Shown piece by piece: positions 33,311 through 41,986 of a stretch of 64,000 nt of DNA (the first letter of the stretch is position 1; each line of letters starts with the position of its first letter). The notes beneath the pieces are model-generated. The model was given only the letters and a program-made list of their open reading frames with translations, searched no databases and was not told where the DNA came from. The stretch is from an uncultured Coriobacteriaceae bacterium. Lineage in GTDB: Bacteria > Actinomycetota > Coriobacteriia > Coriobacteriales > Atopobiaceae. The stretch covers positions 32,306 to 96,305 of the forward strand of contig CACYWP010000011.1 of assembly GCA_902778135.1 (NCBI GenBank), given 5' to 3'. Position numbers and translations under genes: made by a program.

Positions 33311-35080
33311 TTAGGCCTCCTGAATGCAACCGAACGGGCAGGACTGGACGCACTGGCCACAGCCGATGCACTGGTTGGGGTCGATGACGGCATGGCCGGT
33401 CTCGTCGCGGCCCAGGGCCGGGCAGCCGATCTGGATGCAGCGGCCACAGCGGCGGCAATCCGTGATGGTGGGCATGGGCTTGCGCGAGCGTTCGATGAGG
33501 CGGCACGGGCTCTTGAAGATGATGACCGAGAGCTTGTCGGTGTGGCTGGTGGCCTCCTTCAGCGCACGGCGGATCTCGGTGGCGTTCTGGGCGTCCACGA
33601 CCTCGACCTCGTCCACGCCAATCGCCTCGCAGAGCTTGACCAGGTCAAGCTGCTTACCAGCGGGGACGTCCAGCGGGTTGACGCGGGCGGCCTGGTCGGT
33701 GAGGGTCACGCCATTGACGGGATTGCCCTGGGTGCCGGTCATGGCCGTGGTGCGGTTGTCCAGGATGCAGAGCGTCCCCTTGCCGCCGTTGTAGACGGTG
33801 CCCAGCAGGCTGGTGATGCCCGAATGCGCGAAGGTGGAGTCTCCGATGACGCCCACGACGGGACGGCCGGTGCGCTCCGTCGCACCCGCCAGCTCCATGC
33901 CATGCGCCATGGAGAGCGACGCGCCCATGTCGATGACCGAGTCGACCGAGCGGAACGGCGCCACCGCACCAAGCGTGTAGCAGCCGATGTCACCGGTGAC
34001 GATGGCCTTGATGCGCTTGAGCTCGACGTACACCAGGCGGTGCGGGCAGCCGGCACAGAACGCGGGCGGACGCGGGGGCAGGTCCTCGGCCGCGGCGAGG
34101 TGAGCGGGCTCGTCCACACCGAACGCCGCACGGATGTGTGCCGGGGTGACCTCGCCGGAGCGCGGCAGACGGCCGCCGGGGAACTCCGCCAGCTCCACGC
34201 CCAGGGCGCGGACCTGGTTCTCGAGGTAGGGGTTGGCCTCCTCCACCACGTAGCAGGCGTCGACCAACGCCGCAAACGCACGGATCTTCTCGGCGGGCAG
34301 AGGCCAGGTGACGCCCAGCTTGAGCACGGAGGCGTCGGGCATGGCCTCGCGCACGTGCACGTAGAGGGCGCCCGCGCAGATGATGCCGACCTTGGTGCCG
34401 CGCATCTCCACGCGGTTGAGCGGGGTCTCCTCCGCCCAGGCCAGCAGCTCGTCCTCGCGGTCGTTGCACGCCAGCGTGCGACGCACGGCGTTGGCGGGCA
34501 GCATGACGAACTTCTCGGGACGGCTCTCGTAGTCGCGCGGCTCGAGGGCGGTGCGGCTGTCGACGACGTCCACCAGCGTCTTGGTATGGGCGATGCGCAT
34601 GGTCTCGCGCAGCATCACCACCGTGTCGAACTGCTCGGAGATGTCGAAGGCCTGCTGGGCCATCTCGTAGGCCTCCTGGCTGTCCGAGGGCTCGACGCAC
34701 GGGATGCGGCCGAAGGCTGCGTAATGGCGGCTGTCCTGCTCGTTCTGGGAGCTGTAGCAGCTGGGATCGTCGGCGGCCAGCAGCACCAGGCCTGCGTTGA
34801 CGCCGGTGTTTGCGGCGCTCATGAAGGGGTCGGCGGCCACATTGACGCCCACGTGCTTCATGGTCACGAGCGTGCGCACGCCACCCATGGCGGCACCCAG
34901 GCCGACCTCGAAGGCGACCTTCTCGTTGGGCGCCCACTCGCAGTACACGTCAGGCTTGCGCACGAGGTTCTCGAGCGTCTCGGTCGACGGGGTGCCCGGA
35001 TAGGCGGCACCCACGGCAACGCCGGCCTCCCACGCCCCCTGCGCGATGGCCTCGTTACCCGATAGCAGTTGTTTGCTCAT
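33311..35080 (-). CDS. iorA: Indolepyruvate ferredoxin oxidoreductase, alpha subunit
   Basis: A 589-residue subunit. The N-terminal pyrimidine-binding domain (AAYPGTPSTETLENL) is followed by the TPP-binding domain (FCAGCPHRLVY, GDIGCYTLG, GVIGDSTFAHSGI). Two ferredoxin-type 4Fe-4S motifs lie at the C terminus (CRRCGRCIQIGC and CIGCGQCVQSC). These features define IorA. The enzyme is oxygen-sensitive and typical of anaerobic amino-acid fermenters. GAGGAAG precedes the ATG. It is first in a two-gene operon. Confidence 0.95.
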   Translation of the reverse strand: MSKQLLSGNEAIAQGAWEAGVAVGAAYPGTPSTETLENLVRKPDVYCEWAPNEKVAFEVGLGAAMGGVRTLVTMKHVGVNVAADPFMSAANTGVNAGLVLLAADDPSCYSSQNEQDSRHYAAFGRIPCVEPSDSQEAYEMAQQAFDISEQFDTVVMLRETMRIAHTKTLVDVVDSRTALEPRDYESRPEKFVMLPANAVRRTLACNDREDELLAWAEETPLNRVEMRGTKVGIICAGALYVHVREAMPDASVLKLGVTWPLPAEKIRAFAALVDACYVVEEANPYLENQVRALGVELAEFPGGRLPRSGEVTPAHIRAAFGVDEPAHLAAAEDLPPRPPAFCAGCPHRLVYVELKRIKAIVTGDIGCYTLGAVAPFRSVDSVIDMGASLSMAHGMELAGATERTGRPVVGVIGDSTFAHSGITSLLGTVYNGGKGTLCILDNRTTAMTGTQGNPVNGVTLTDQAARVNPLDVPAGKQLDLVKLCEAIGVDEVEVVDAQNATEIRRALKEATSHTDKLSVIIFKSPCRLIERSRKPMPTITDCRRCGRCIQIGCPALGRDETGHAVIDPNQCIGCGQCVQSCPFGCIQEA

Positions 35081-35294
35081 AGGACTTCCTCTCCGACATA
35101 CGCCGCGACAACGACCGCCGCGGCACGAATAGTATAGGTGACCGCGTCGACCGCGTACGTTACCGGCACGTGACGGACATGCGGCAAATGGTAGGTGTCC
35201 CTGGACCGTAGGGGGACGATTCTGCCATGCAGGAACCCGATCGCCATACCGCCGGCTAACGACACCTACGTTGCGTTAGTTTTGCTCGTGAGGC

Positions 35295-35373
35295 TCTAAC
35301 GCAACTTTACGGCTCTAAAGTTGCGTTAGAGCGCTCTGTGACACGCTAACGTCAGTAACCTTGCGTTAGAGCG
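35295..35373. repeat. 79-base direct repeat, copy on the 3' side of fic
   Basis: It matches 36576-36654 at about 69 of 79 positions in the same orientation. It begins with a perfect 14-bp hairpin (35296-35309 with 35316-35329) and holds several TTGCGTTAG words. The fic stop codon lies within it. One more word (GCGTTAG) occurs just outside at about 35272. Confidence 0.8.
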
Positions 35374-36529
35374 GGTCGCCGCCCTCGCGAAGGATGGACA
35401 GATACCCCTCGTACGAGTAGGTCTTATAACGCTGCCGACCAGCATCCGTGTCGCGAAGGATGCCCATACCCACAAAGTCATCGATGAGGTTCGCGGCGGT
35501 CGTCCTGCTGACGCCAAGGGCATCACGCACCATCGCGGTAGTGACGATGGGATGCGACTCGAGATAATCCAGCAACGCCAGCCCGTTGACCGCACCTCGC
35601 GACAGATGGTCCCGAATCTTGCGGATCGTCTCGTCGTGAAGGGCAACGAGCCGCATCAACGAGTGTTGCGCGTCGTCGGCGCCCTCCTCAAGGCACTCGC
35701 AGAAGAACGTAACCCATCCTTCGTAGTCGCCCTCTTCCCTCACGCGCGTCAACCAGCCATAGTATTCCTGCCTCCTCAGCTTGAGCTGGTATGAGGGATA
35801 GAAGATGGGCCGCGACAGCACACCGTCGTTGATGAGCGACAACGTGATGAGCAGCCTTCCCAAGCGACCGTTGCCGTCGAGGAAGGGATGGATCGTCTCA
35901 AACTGGTAATGCGCCAGGGCCGCTTTGACGACGGGGTCCACGTCATCGCGATTCAAGAACTGCTCGAGCTCCCCCAACGCCTGCCGCATGTCCTCGACAT
36001 TTGGCGGCACAAAGGCGGCATGCCGTATGTCGCAACCAGCAGGGCCAATCCAGTTCTGCGATGTGCGCACCTCTCCCGGATGCCTATCCGAACCCCGGAC
36101 GCCCTTGAGGAGCTCAGCGTGTACGGAGCGCAAAAGCCTCAGGCAGAGTGGTGTGGTGCCCATCTCCCTGACCGCCAGTTCGGCCGCACCAACGTAGTTG
36201 ACCACGTCTATGACGTCCCTCGCAAAGGCTGACGAGTTGGATGGATCCAGCATGTCGTCGAAGGTGCATTGCGTGCCCTCGATCTGCGATGAGAGCAGGG
36301 CCTCCTTGCGCACGTACATCGCAAGGTACATCTCCGCGTTGGGAACGAAGCGAGACATGCCTTCCATCTCGCCGATCTTACGCGAGCACCGAGCCAGAGA
36401 GGCAGCTGCCCCTTCGGTAAACGAAAGCGGCGTTATGGAAGACAGGGGCGAAGGGTTGAACGACTCGCAGGCAGCCTTTCCCGGAAGGTCCACTCTCAAA
36501 ATGCCTTGCCTTGCGCCAGCGATGTGCAT
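35366..36529 (-). CDS. Fic family protein with C-terminal winged helix
   Basis: A 387-residue Fic protein, an enzyme family that usually transfers AMP onto target proteins. The catalytic loop HPFLDGNGRLGR is complete (about residue 212). The inhibitory motif SSQIEG lies near residue 80, so this is a class with N-terminal autoinhibition. The C terminus contains a winged-helix DNA-binding region (IVTTAMVRDALGVSRTTAANLIDDF). AGGAGGG precedes the ATG. It is isolated, with no antitoxin gene, and both flanks carry the same 79-base repeat. The stop codon comes from that repeat. Confidence 0.9.
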   Translation of the reverse strand: MHIAGARQGILRVDLPGKAACESFNPSPLSSITPLSFTEGAAASLARCSRKIGEMEGMSRFVPNAEMYLAMYVRKEALLSSQIEGTQCTFDDMLDPSNSSAFARDVIDVVNYVGAAELAVREMGTTPLCLRLLRSVHAELLKGVRGSDRHPGEVRTSQNWIGPAGCDIRHAAFVPPNVEDMRQALGELEQFLNRDDVDPVVKAALAHYQFETIHPFLDGNGRLGRLLITLSLINDGVLSRPIFYPSYQLKLRRQEYYGWLTRVREEGDYEGWVTFFCECLEEGADDAQHSLMRLVALHDETIRKIRDHLSRGAVNGLALLDYLESHPIVTTAMVRDALGVSRTTAANLIDDFVGMGILRDTDAGRQRYKTYSYEGYLSILREGGDPL

Positions 36530-36575
36530 GGCCCTCCTAACGAAACCTTGCTTGCGTTACAACGTTAAGGAGTAT

Positions 36576-36654
36576 TCTAACGCAACTTAAAGGCCATAAA
36601 GTTGCGTTAGAGCGCTCTGTAGCACGCTAACGCCAGCAATCTTGCGTTGGAGCG
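36576..36654. repeat. 79-base direct repeat, copy on the 5' side of fic
   Basis: This is the partner of 35295-35373. It holds the same hairpin, slightly degraded, and the same TTGCGTTAG words. A further word and AACGTTAAGG lie between it and the fic start, so it occupies the fic promoter region. Confidence 0.8.
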
Positions 36655-36661
36655 GCCCTAA

Positions 36662-36696
36662 GGGGACGGCCTCGTGGCTCGCACGAGGCCGTCCCT
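36662..36696 (-). terminator. Terminator of the NRPS/ABC operon
   Basis: A 14-bp perfect stem (36663-36676 with 36682-36695) with a 5-base loop lies 26 bases after the permease stop on the minus strand. The tail CCTTA is only weakly T-rich. Confidence 0.65.
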
Positions 36697-36721
36697 GATC
36701 GAACTCTGTATGTACCAGCCC

Positions 36722-39700
36722 CTAGAACCGGTTGATGTCCGTAAGCTCGAACCTGGGAATCTTCCGCAGGGCAATGAGCAGCACCGCGGTCGAGAAGATG
36801 CTGGCACCCGCGATGCCCACCAACGCAGCCGTCATGTTGAAGTCGCGCACGAAGTAGCCGTAGAGCGGCTCGAGCGCCTTCACGGTGACGCCGCCCATCA
36901 CCGAGCCGAACACGACACCCAGCACGATGCCGATGATGGTGAGGAAGATGGAGTCGCGATAGATGTAGGCCTTCGCGTCGCCCGTCGAGAAGCCGTTGAT
37001 CATGAGCACGATGAGCTCGCGCTTCTTCTCGTCCACGAACATGATGTCGAGGTTGAGCAGCACCACGATCGCCATCAGGGCGGAGAGCATCAGGTAGACC
37101 GACACGACCGTCCGCAGGAGGCTCTCCATCTCGCCGAACGCGAACTCGCTGCTGCTGCGGTCGTTCACCAGCGAATCGTAGCCTTCCACCTTGAGCAGCT
37201 CGCCCTGCAGCTGGTCGAGGTCGTGGTCGCCCGCCTGCGCCAGCAGCACGTTGGTGGTGGCATCCTCGCCAAAGGCCGCGTTGAACTCGTCGGGCCCCAT
37301 GAGGAACTCGTTGCGCAGCAGGTAGTACTCGAACACCCCGCCGATCTCGAACTCGTGCGTCCTACCCGTACCCTCGGTGACGCGCACGGTGTCACCCACG
37401 TCAAGGCCCATGTGCTCGGCGTACGCACGCGACACCCAGATGCCGCCCTTCCCCAGGTCGGCCTCTCCCCCATCGATCGAGTTGATGTGATAGCGGCTCT
37501 CGAACAGCGCGGTGTCGTAGGGCACATAGAGGGAGACCGCGGCACGGTAGCCATCAGGCTGACGCACCTGCAGCTTCTCAACATGCGCGGGAGCCGAGGC
37601 CACTCCGGCTTCGGCAAGCGCCTTGCTCACCTTTCCCACGGCGCCATCCACATCGGCGTCGAGGTAGACGAGCGTGTCAAAGTCGTACACGCGCTCGTAG
37701 TGGCGCCTCATGCTCTCGGACACGTTGCCCGACAGCGTGAGCGCCGTCACGATGAGGGCCGTGCAGCCCATGACGCCGACGAGCGTGGCCGCCACACGCC
37801 GCGTGTCATTGACGCAGTTGTTGATGATGGTCTGCGTGAAGAGCGGCAGGCCCTTCCACAGCTTCGTGTTCTCGTAGAAGTGCAGCTTGGCGGCCTTCTC
37901 CTCGCCTCCGTTGAGCAGTTCGATCGCGTTGAGCTTGAGCAGCCCATGGATGGCCAGCCAGGTGGAGAGCAGGATGAGCACCAGCTCGATGCCGCCACCC
38001 ACCAGCAGCTCGAACGGGTTGAAGTGGGGCGGGAAGTCGGGCAGCGTGAAGGAGTTGGCGGAGGCCGGGTTCATGATGCCCTCGACCACGAAGACGGCGA
38101 GCACGCCGGCGAACAGGGTGCCCACCAGCACGGCGATTCCCGAGAAGGAGAGGTACTCGGCAGAGACCTCGCGCTCGCGGAAGCCGACCGCCTTCTTGGT
38201 GCCGATCTGCACGACCTCGTCGTTGACCAGGCGCGACACGGCCGAATAGCACACGAACAGGCCAATCAGCACGAACAGCAGTGCCATGGCCCACCGCACG
38301 TTGCTCATCATGGTCGAGATCGTGCTGACGTTCGACGCGCCGCCGTTCTCGAGGCGTGGGAACACGAGCCACTCGTATTCCTCCATGCTGTCGAGCTGTT
38401 CCTGCGCCTCGTCAAGCCTGGCCTTGGCGTCGGCAAGCTCGGCCTCCTTCTCGGCAAGCTCCCTCTTGGCGTCGTCAAGCTCCTGCCTGGCGTCCTCGAG
38501 CTTCTGCCTGCCCTCCTCGAGGTCGACGCGTCCCTGCTCGAGGTCCTGCCGCGCCTGCTCGTACTCGGCGAGCTTCTCACGATAGGTGGCTCGTGCCTGC
38601 TCGAACTCTGCCAGCTTCTGGCGGTAGGTGGCGCGCGCCTCGCTGAGCTCGGCATATCCCTGGCTGAGCCGGTTGCGTCCGGCGGCAACCTCGGCCCTGC
38701 CCCCTTCCACCTCGGCCCGCCCGGCCGCAAGCTTGCGCTCCGCGTCCGCAAGCTGCGCCTCACCGGCAGCGACCTCCTCGTCGAACTGCCGCTTCTTCGC
38801 GTTGTACTCCGCCCAGCCGGCGTCGAGCTCCTCCTTCATCGCGTCAAGCTCGGCCTTGCCGCTTTCGAGTTCGGCGGTCGCCTCGTCATAGCCCCCGACG
38901 ATGCTCAGGACCCAGAAGTCCTCGCCGTCGACGTTCACGCTCGTGGCATAGACGTTTTCCAGTCCCGCGAACACGGCCTCGCACGCCGCACTGGCGGCTT
39001 CGCGCGCCTCGTCGACGGTTTCGGGCGTCAGCTCGGGCAGGGCTGGCAGCTCGGGGAAGACCGGCATTGCCACCCCGGCAATGGCACAGACGGGCTGCAT
39101 GCTTCCCTGGAGGGCCGCATAGGCTCCGGCCGTGCTTTGGTACAACGCCTTGTACGTGTCGTAGGCGGACACGACCCCGTCCCACGCCGCAGCCTTGTCC
39201 TCCTCGGTGGCCTCGGGATCGTCCATCACGTCATGGTAGCTGGCAACCGCCGACTCAAGGTCGCCTTCTGCGCTCTGCAGGTCGTCGGCCAGGGGGTCCA
39301 GCGTGTCCACGCAGCCGTTGGCCGCATCGCTTGCAGGACGCAGCGCCTCGACGAACTCCGTCATGTCGTCGTGCTTTGCCTTCGCCGAGTTGTAGGTCTC
39401 GACGCTGGTGTCGTATGCCTCCTGATAGGCGTCCAAGTCGGCCTTGGCCTCGTCCAGCTCCTTCTGGGCCTCGCCCATCTTTTGCTGGGCCTGCGCCCTC
39501 TTCTCGGCCAGCTCGCGCTCCCCGGCAGCCAGCTGCTGCTCGCCCTCGGCAACGCGCTGCTCGCCCGCAGCCACCTCCTGCTCGCCGTCGGCCAGCTGCC
39601 GCTCAGCATCGGATATCTGTCGCGAGCCATCGGCCAGCTGGCCCTCCGCCTCGTCGAGCTGCCGGGCGCCGTCGGCCAGCTGGTCGGCCGCGTCGTCGAG

Positions 39701-40666
39701 CTCGCGCTCGCCGTCGGCCAGCTCCTTCTCGCCATCTGCCAGCTCCCGCTCGGCGTCGGCAATCTCCTGCGCACCGTCGGCTATCTCCTTGTGCGCATCG
39801 TCGATCTTGTGCTCGCCGTCGGCAATGTCTGCGGCGGCGTCATCGATCTTGCCCTGGGCCTCGTCGCGCAGGTGGCGGTAGCGCTGGGCCCCCAGCGTGG
39901 CGCCTAGCTTGGTCACCTCGTCGGTGATGGGGTCGAGCGACTGACGATAGGCCTTGGTGAAGGTGTTCTTGCCACGCAGGCCGTCGCAGCGCAGGTACAG
40001 GACGGGGTAGCCGTCCTCGAAGGAGTCGACGTCAAACGCGTCCGTCGTCACGAACGCGACGCAGTCGACCGTCCCCGACCCGATGCCCGCCACGCCCAGT
40101 GCCCCGTCGACCACACTCAGGTAGGCGGGGTGCTCCACGAGTCCGCACACCGTGAAGCTGTCGCAGGTCAGGTTGGCCATGCCGTCCGCATCGTCCTCGT
40201 CGTCCGCGTCATGGACGAGCGTGATGCGGTCACCCACCTTGTAGCCGTGATCATCGGCCCAGAAGGACAGCAGGGCAAGCTCGTCGGCCTTGGCGGGCAG
40301 CCGGCCTTCGACCACGGTGGGCAGGTCGATGCGCTCGGTCAGACCCTGCATCTTGAACACGCGGCGTGCGTTGCCGTCCGGCACGCGCACATAGCTCGTG
40401 TAGCCCAGCTCGTACTCGGTCACCCCGTCGAGGGCAGCGACCCTCTGCGCGTCCTCCTCGGTCACGCCATAGGGAAACTGCACCTCGATGTCGTGCATCC
40501 TGCCGACCTCGAAGACGCGTTCCACCTCGCCGCCCAGCGCCACGCCGCCCCACTGGATGCCCAGGAAGAGTCCGATGCCCAGGCACACGAACATCATGAT
40601 CGAGAAGAACGCCACTGCATTCGCCTTGATCTCGGCGAGCAGCTCTATGAGCCTGATCCTCTTCAT
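36722..40666 (-). CDS. Large FtsX-type ABC permease with coiled-coil ectodomains
   Basis: A 1314-residue membrane protein. It begins with a membrane helix (about 17-37). Two FtsX-like permease blocks follow (around residues 790-900 and at the C-terminal end). Long coiled coils fill the extracytoplasmic part: about residues 270-430, made of repeats like ADGERELADGE, and about 590-760. The C terminus ends RKIPRFELTDINRF after four clustered helices. FtsX permeases pair with cytoplasmic ATPases to export lipids or peptides or to transmit force. ATG 40666 (GGGTGG upstream) lies 12 bases after the GAF-ABC gene stop. The coils may span the cell wall. Confidence 0.85.
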   Translation of the reverse strand: MKRIRLIELLAEIKANAVAFFSIMMFVCLGIGLFLGIQWGGVALGGEVERVFEVGRMHDIEVQFPYGVTEEDAQRVAALDGVTEYELGYTSYVRVPDGNARRVFKMQGLTERIDLPTVVEGRLPAKADELALLSFWADDHGYKVGDRITLVHDADDEDDADGMANLTCDSFTVCGLVEHPAYLSVVDGALGVAGIGSGTVDCVAFVTTDAFDVDSFEDGYPVLYLRCDGLRGKNTFTKAYRQSLDPITDEVTKLGATLGAQRYRHLRDEAQGKIDDAAADIADGEHKIDDAHKEIADGAQEIADAERELADGEKELADGERELDDAADQLADGARQLDEAEGQLADGSRQISDAERQLADGEQEVAAGEQRVAEGEQQLAAGERELAEKRAQAQQKMGEAQKELDEAKADLDAYQEAYDTSVETYNSAKAKHDDMTEFVEALRPASDAANGCVDTLDPLADDLQSAEGDLESAVASYHDVMDDPEATEEDKAAAWDGVVSAYDTYKALYQSTAGAYAALQGSMQPVCAIAGVAMPVFPELPALPELTPETVDEAREAASAACEAVFAGLENVYATSVNVDGEDFWVLSIVGGYDEATAELESGKAELDAMKEELDAGWAEYNAKKRQFDEEVAAGEAQLADAERKLAAGRAEVEGGRAEVAAGRNRLSQGYAELSEARATYRQKLAEFEQARATYREKLAEYEQARQDLEQGRVDLEEGRQKLEDARQELDDAKRELAEKEAELADAKARLDEAQEQLDSMEEYEWLVFPRLENGGASNVSTISTMMSNVRWAMALLFVLIGLFVCYSAVSRLVNDEVVQIGTKKAVGFREREVSAEYLSFSGIAVLVGTLFAGVLAVFVVEGIMNPASANSFTLPDFPPHFNPFELLVGGGIELVLILLSTWLAIHGLLKLNAIELLNGGEEKAAKLHFYENTKLWKGLPLFTQTIINNCVNDTRRVAATLVGVMGCTALIVTALTLSGNVSESMRRHYERVYDFDTLVYLDADVDGAVGKVSKALAEAGVASAPAHVEKLQVRQPDGYRAAVSLYVPYDTALFESRYHINSIDGGEADLGKGGIWVSRAYAEHMGLDVGDTVRVTEGTGRTHEFEIGGVFEYYLLRNEFLMGPDEFNAAFGEDATTNVLLAQAGDHDLDQLQGELLKVEGYDSLVNDRSSSEFAFGEMESLLRTVVSVYLMLSALMAIVVLLNLDIMFVDEKKRELIVLMINGFSTGDAKAYIYRDSIFLTIIGIVLGVVFGSVMGGVTVKALEPLYGYFVRDFNMTAALVGIAGASIFSTAVLLIALRKIPRFELTDINRF

Positions 40667-40678
40667 GCGTGCCACCCA

Positions 40679-41905
40679 CTACCACACGAGGTCGGTCGCG
40701 TGGGCCTTGCGGCGGTTGACCGTGACCTCGTACACCTGGCCGTTGCGCATGCGCACCACACGGTCGGCCATGCGGCAGATCTCCTCGTTGTGGGTGACCA
40801 TGATCATGGTCGTGCCCTCGGACACGATCTTCTCCATCACCTCAAGCACCTCGATCGAGGTGGTGTAGTCGAGCGCCGCGGTGGGCTCGTCGGCCATGAT
40901 GATGCTGGGCCGCTTGACGAGGGCGCGCGCGATGGACACGCGCTGCTGCTGGCCGCCCGACATCTGCGAGGGGTAGTTCTCCTTGCGCTCGCCGAGGTTG
41001 ACGATCTCGAGCGCCTCGTCGGCGTTCATGGGATTGGGCACCAGGCTCGCGATGAGCTCGAGGTTCTGGCGCGCGTTGAGGTTGGGCATGAGGTTGTAGC
41101 TCTGGAAGATGAAGCCGATGTTGTCGCGACGGTAGTCGGTGAGTCGCGCCTGCGATGCCTGGGCGAACTCCTCGCCACAGAACTTGAACGAGCCGCTGGT
41201 GGGATGGTCCATGCCGCCGAGGATGTTGAGCAGGGTCGACTTGCCGCAGCCCGACTCGCCCAGGAGCACGAGGAACTCGCCCTCGAACACGTCGAGGTTG
41301 ACGCCCTTGAGCACGCGGGTCACCACGTCGCCGTTCGTGAACTCGCGCGTGACGCCACGAATCTCCATGATCGTCTCGCCGTGATGCCAGGAGGGCTGCA
41401 GCCGCTCGTTGTCCTCCACGGCCATGCCGGCGACCATCGCCATCATCTCGCAGACGTCGGTCTCCTCGATGGTGAAGCGCGTGCCGTCCGCCTTGTTGAC
41501 GAACTGGATGCAGCCACGGATGGCATCGCCGCCCGAGAAGGGCACGCAGAACATGGAGGTCACGTCGACGCCGCGGAAGTCACACACCGTCGCGGGGTCG
41601 TTCGCCTCCGCGAAGGTGAGATAGCGCTCGGACTCCTGGGTGAGCACGACGCGCCCCACCACGTCCACGCCCAGCGCATGCGAGCAGCTCGTGAGGTCGG
41701 GCGCACCGATCCAGAAGTACGGATGCACGCGTCCGTCGCCGCTGTCGCTCCCGTCGCCATACCAGATGACGGCCGCCTGGGCGTCGCAGCCCCTCATCAG
41801 GACCCGCAGGCCCTCCTGCAGCGCCTGATCGAGGGTGTCAGCACGCCGAATCGCGTTTTGCGCCTCGTTGAGCGCGCGATAGGCTTGGGCGACGGAAGGA
41901 TCCAT
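40679..41905 (-). CDS. GAF domain-ABC ATPase fusion
   Basis: A 408-residue protein. Residues about 30-175 form a GAF sensory domain ([51 protein letters not shown]). From about 185 on is a MacB/LolD-type ATPase with Walker A GESGCGKS (about 214), signature MSGGQQQR (about 313) and Walker [13 protein letters not shown]. It pairs with the downstream permease. GAF domains bind small ligands or haem, so transport or signalling may be gated by an intracellular molecule. ATG 41905 has AAAGGA upstream. Confidence 0.85.
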   Translation of the reverse strand: MDPSVAQAYRALNEAQNAIRRADTLDQALQEGLRVLMRGCDAQAAVIWYGDGSDSGDGRVHPYFWIGAPDLTSCSHALGVDVVGRVVLTQESERYLTFAEANDPATVCDFRGVDVTSMFCVPFSGGDAIRGCIQFVNKADGTRFTIEETDVCEMMAMVAGMAVEDNERLQPSWHHGETIMEIRGVTREFTNGDVVTRVLKGVNLDVFEGEFLVLLGESGCGKSTLLNILGGMDHPTSGSFKFCGEEFAQASQARLTDYRRDNIGFIFQSYNLMPNLNARQNLELIASLVPNPMNADEALEIVNLGERKENYPSQMSGGQQQRVSIARALVKRPSIIMADEPTAALDYTTSIEVLEVMEKIVSEGTTMIMVTHNEEICRMADRVVRMRNGQVYEVTVNRRKAHATDLVW

Positions 41906-41940
41906 GTTGGAAAGTCCTTTCTCGAGGGCCACAATGCAAT

Positions 41941-41972
41941 CGCGTGCGCCCGAGAGGGTCCGGGCGCACGCG
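41941..41972 (-). other. Stable hairpin between the NRPS and GAF-ABC genes
   Basis: A perfect 12-bp stem (41941-41952 with 41961-41972) with an 8-base loop lies inside the operon, with no T-run. It may shield the upstream NRPS message from decay or partly terminate transcription. Confidence 0.55.
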
Positions 41973-41986
41973 GGATGATGTACGGC

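Noticed and set aside
35290..36655. A CRISPR or insertion sequence around fic
   Set aside because: The repeats are only two copies and contain no transposase or regular spacers. They are better described as direct repeats.
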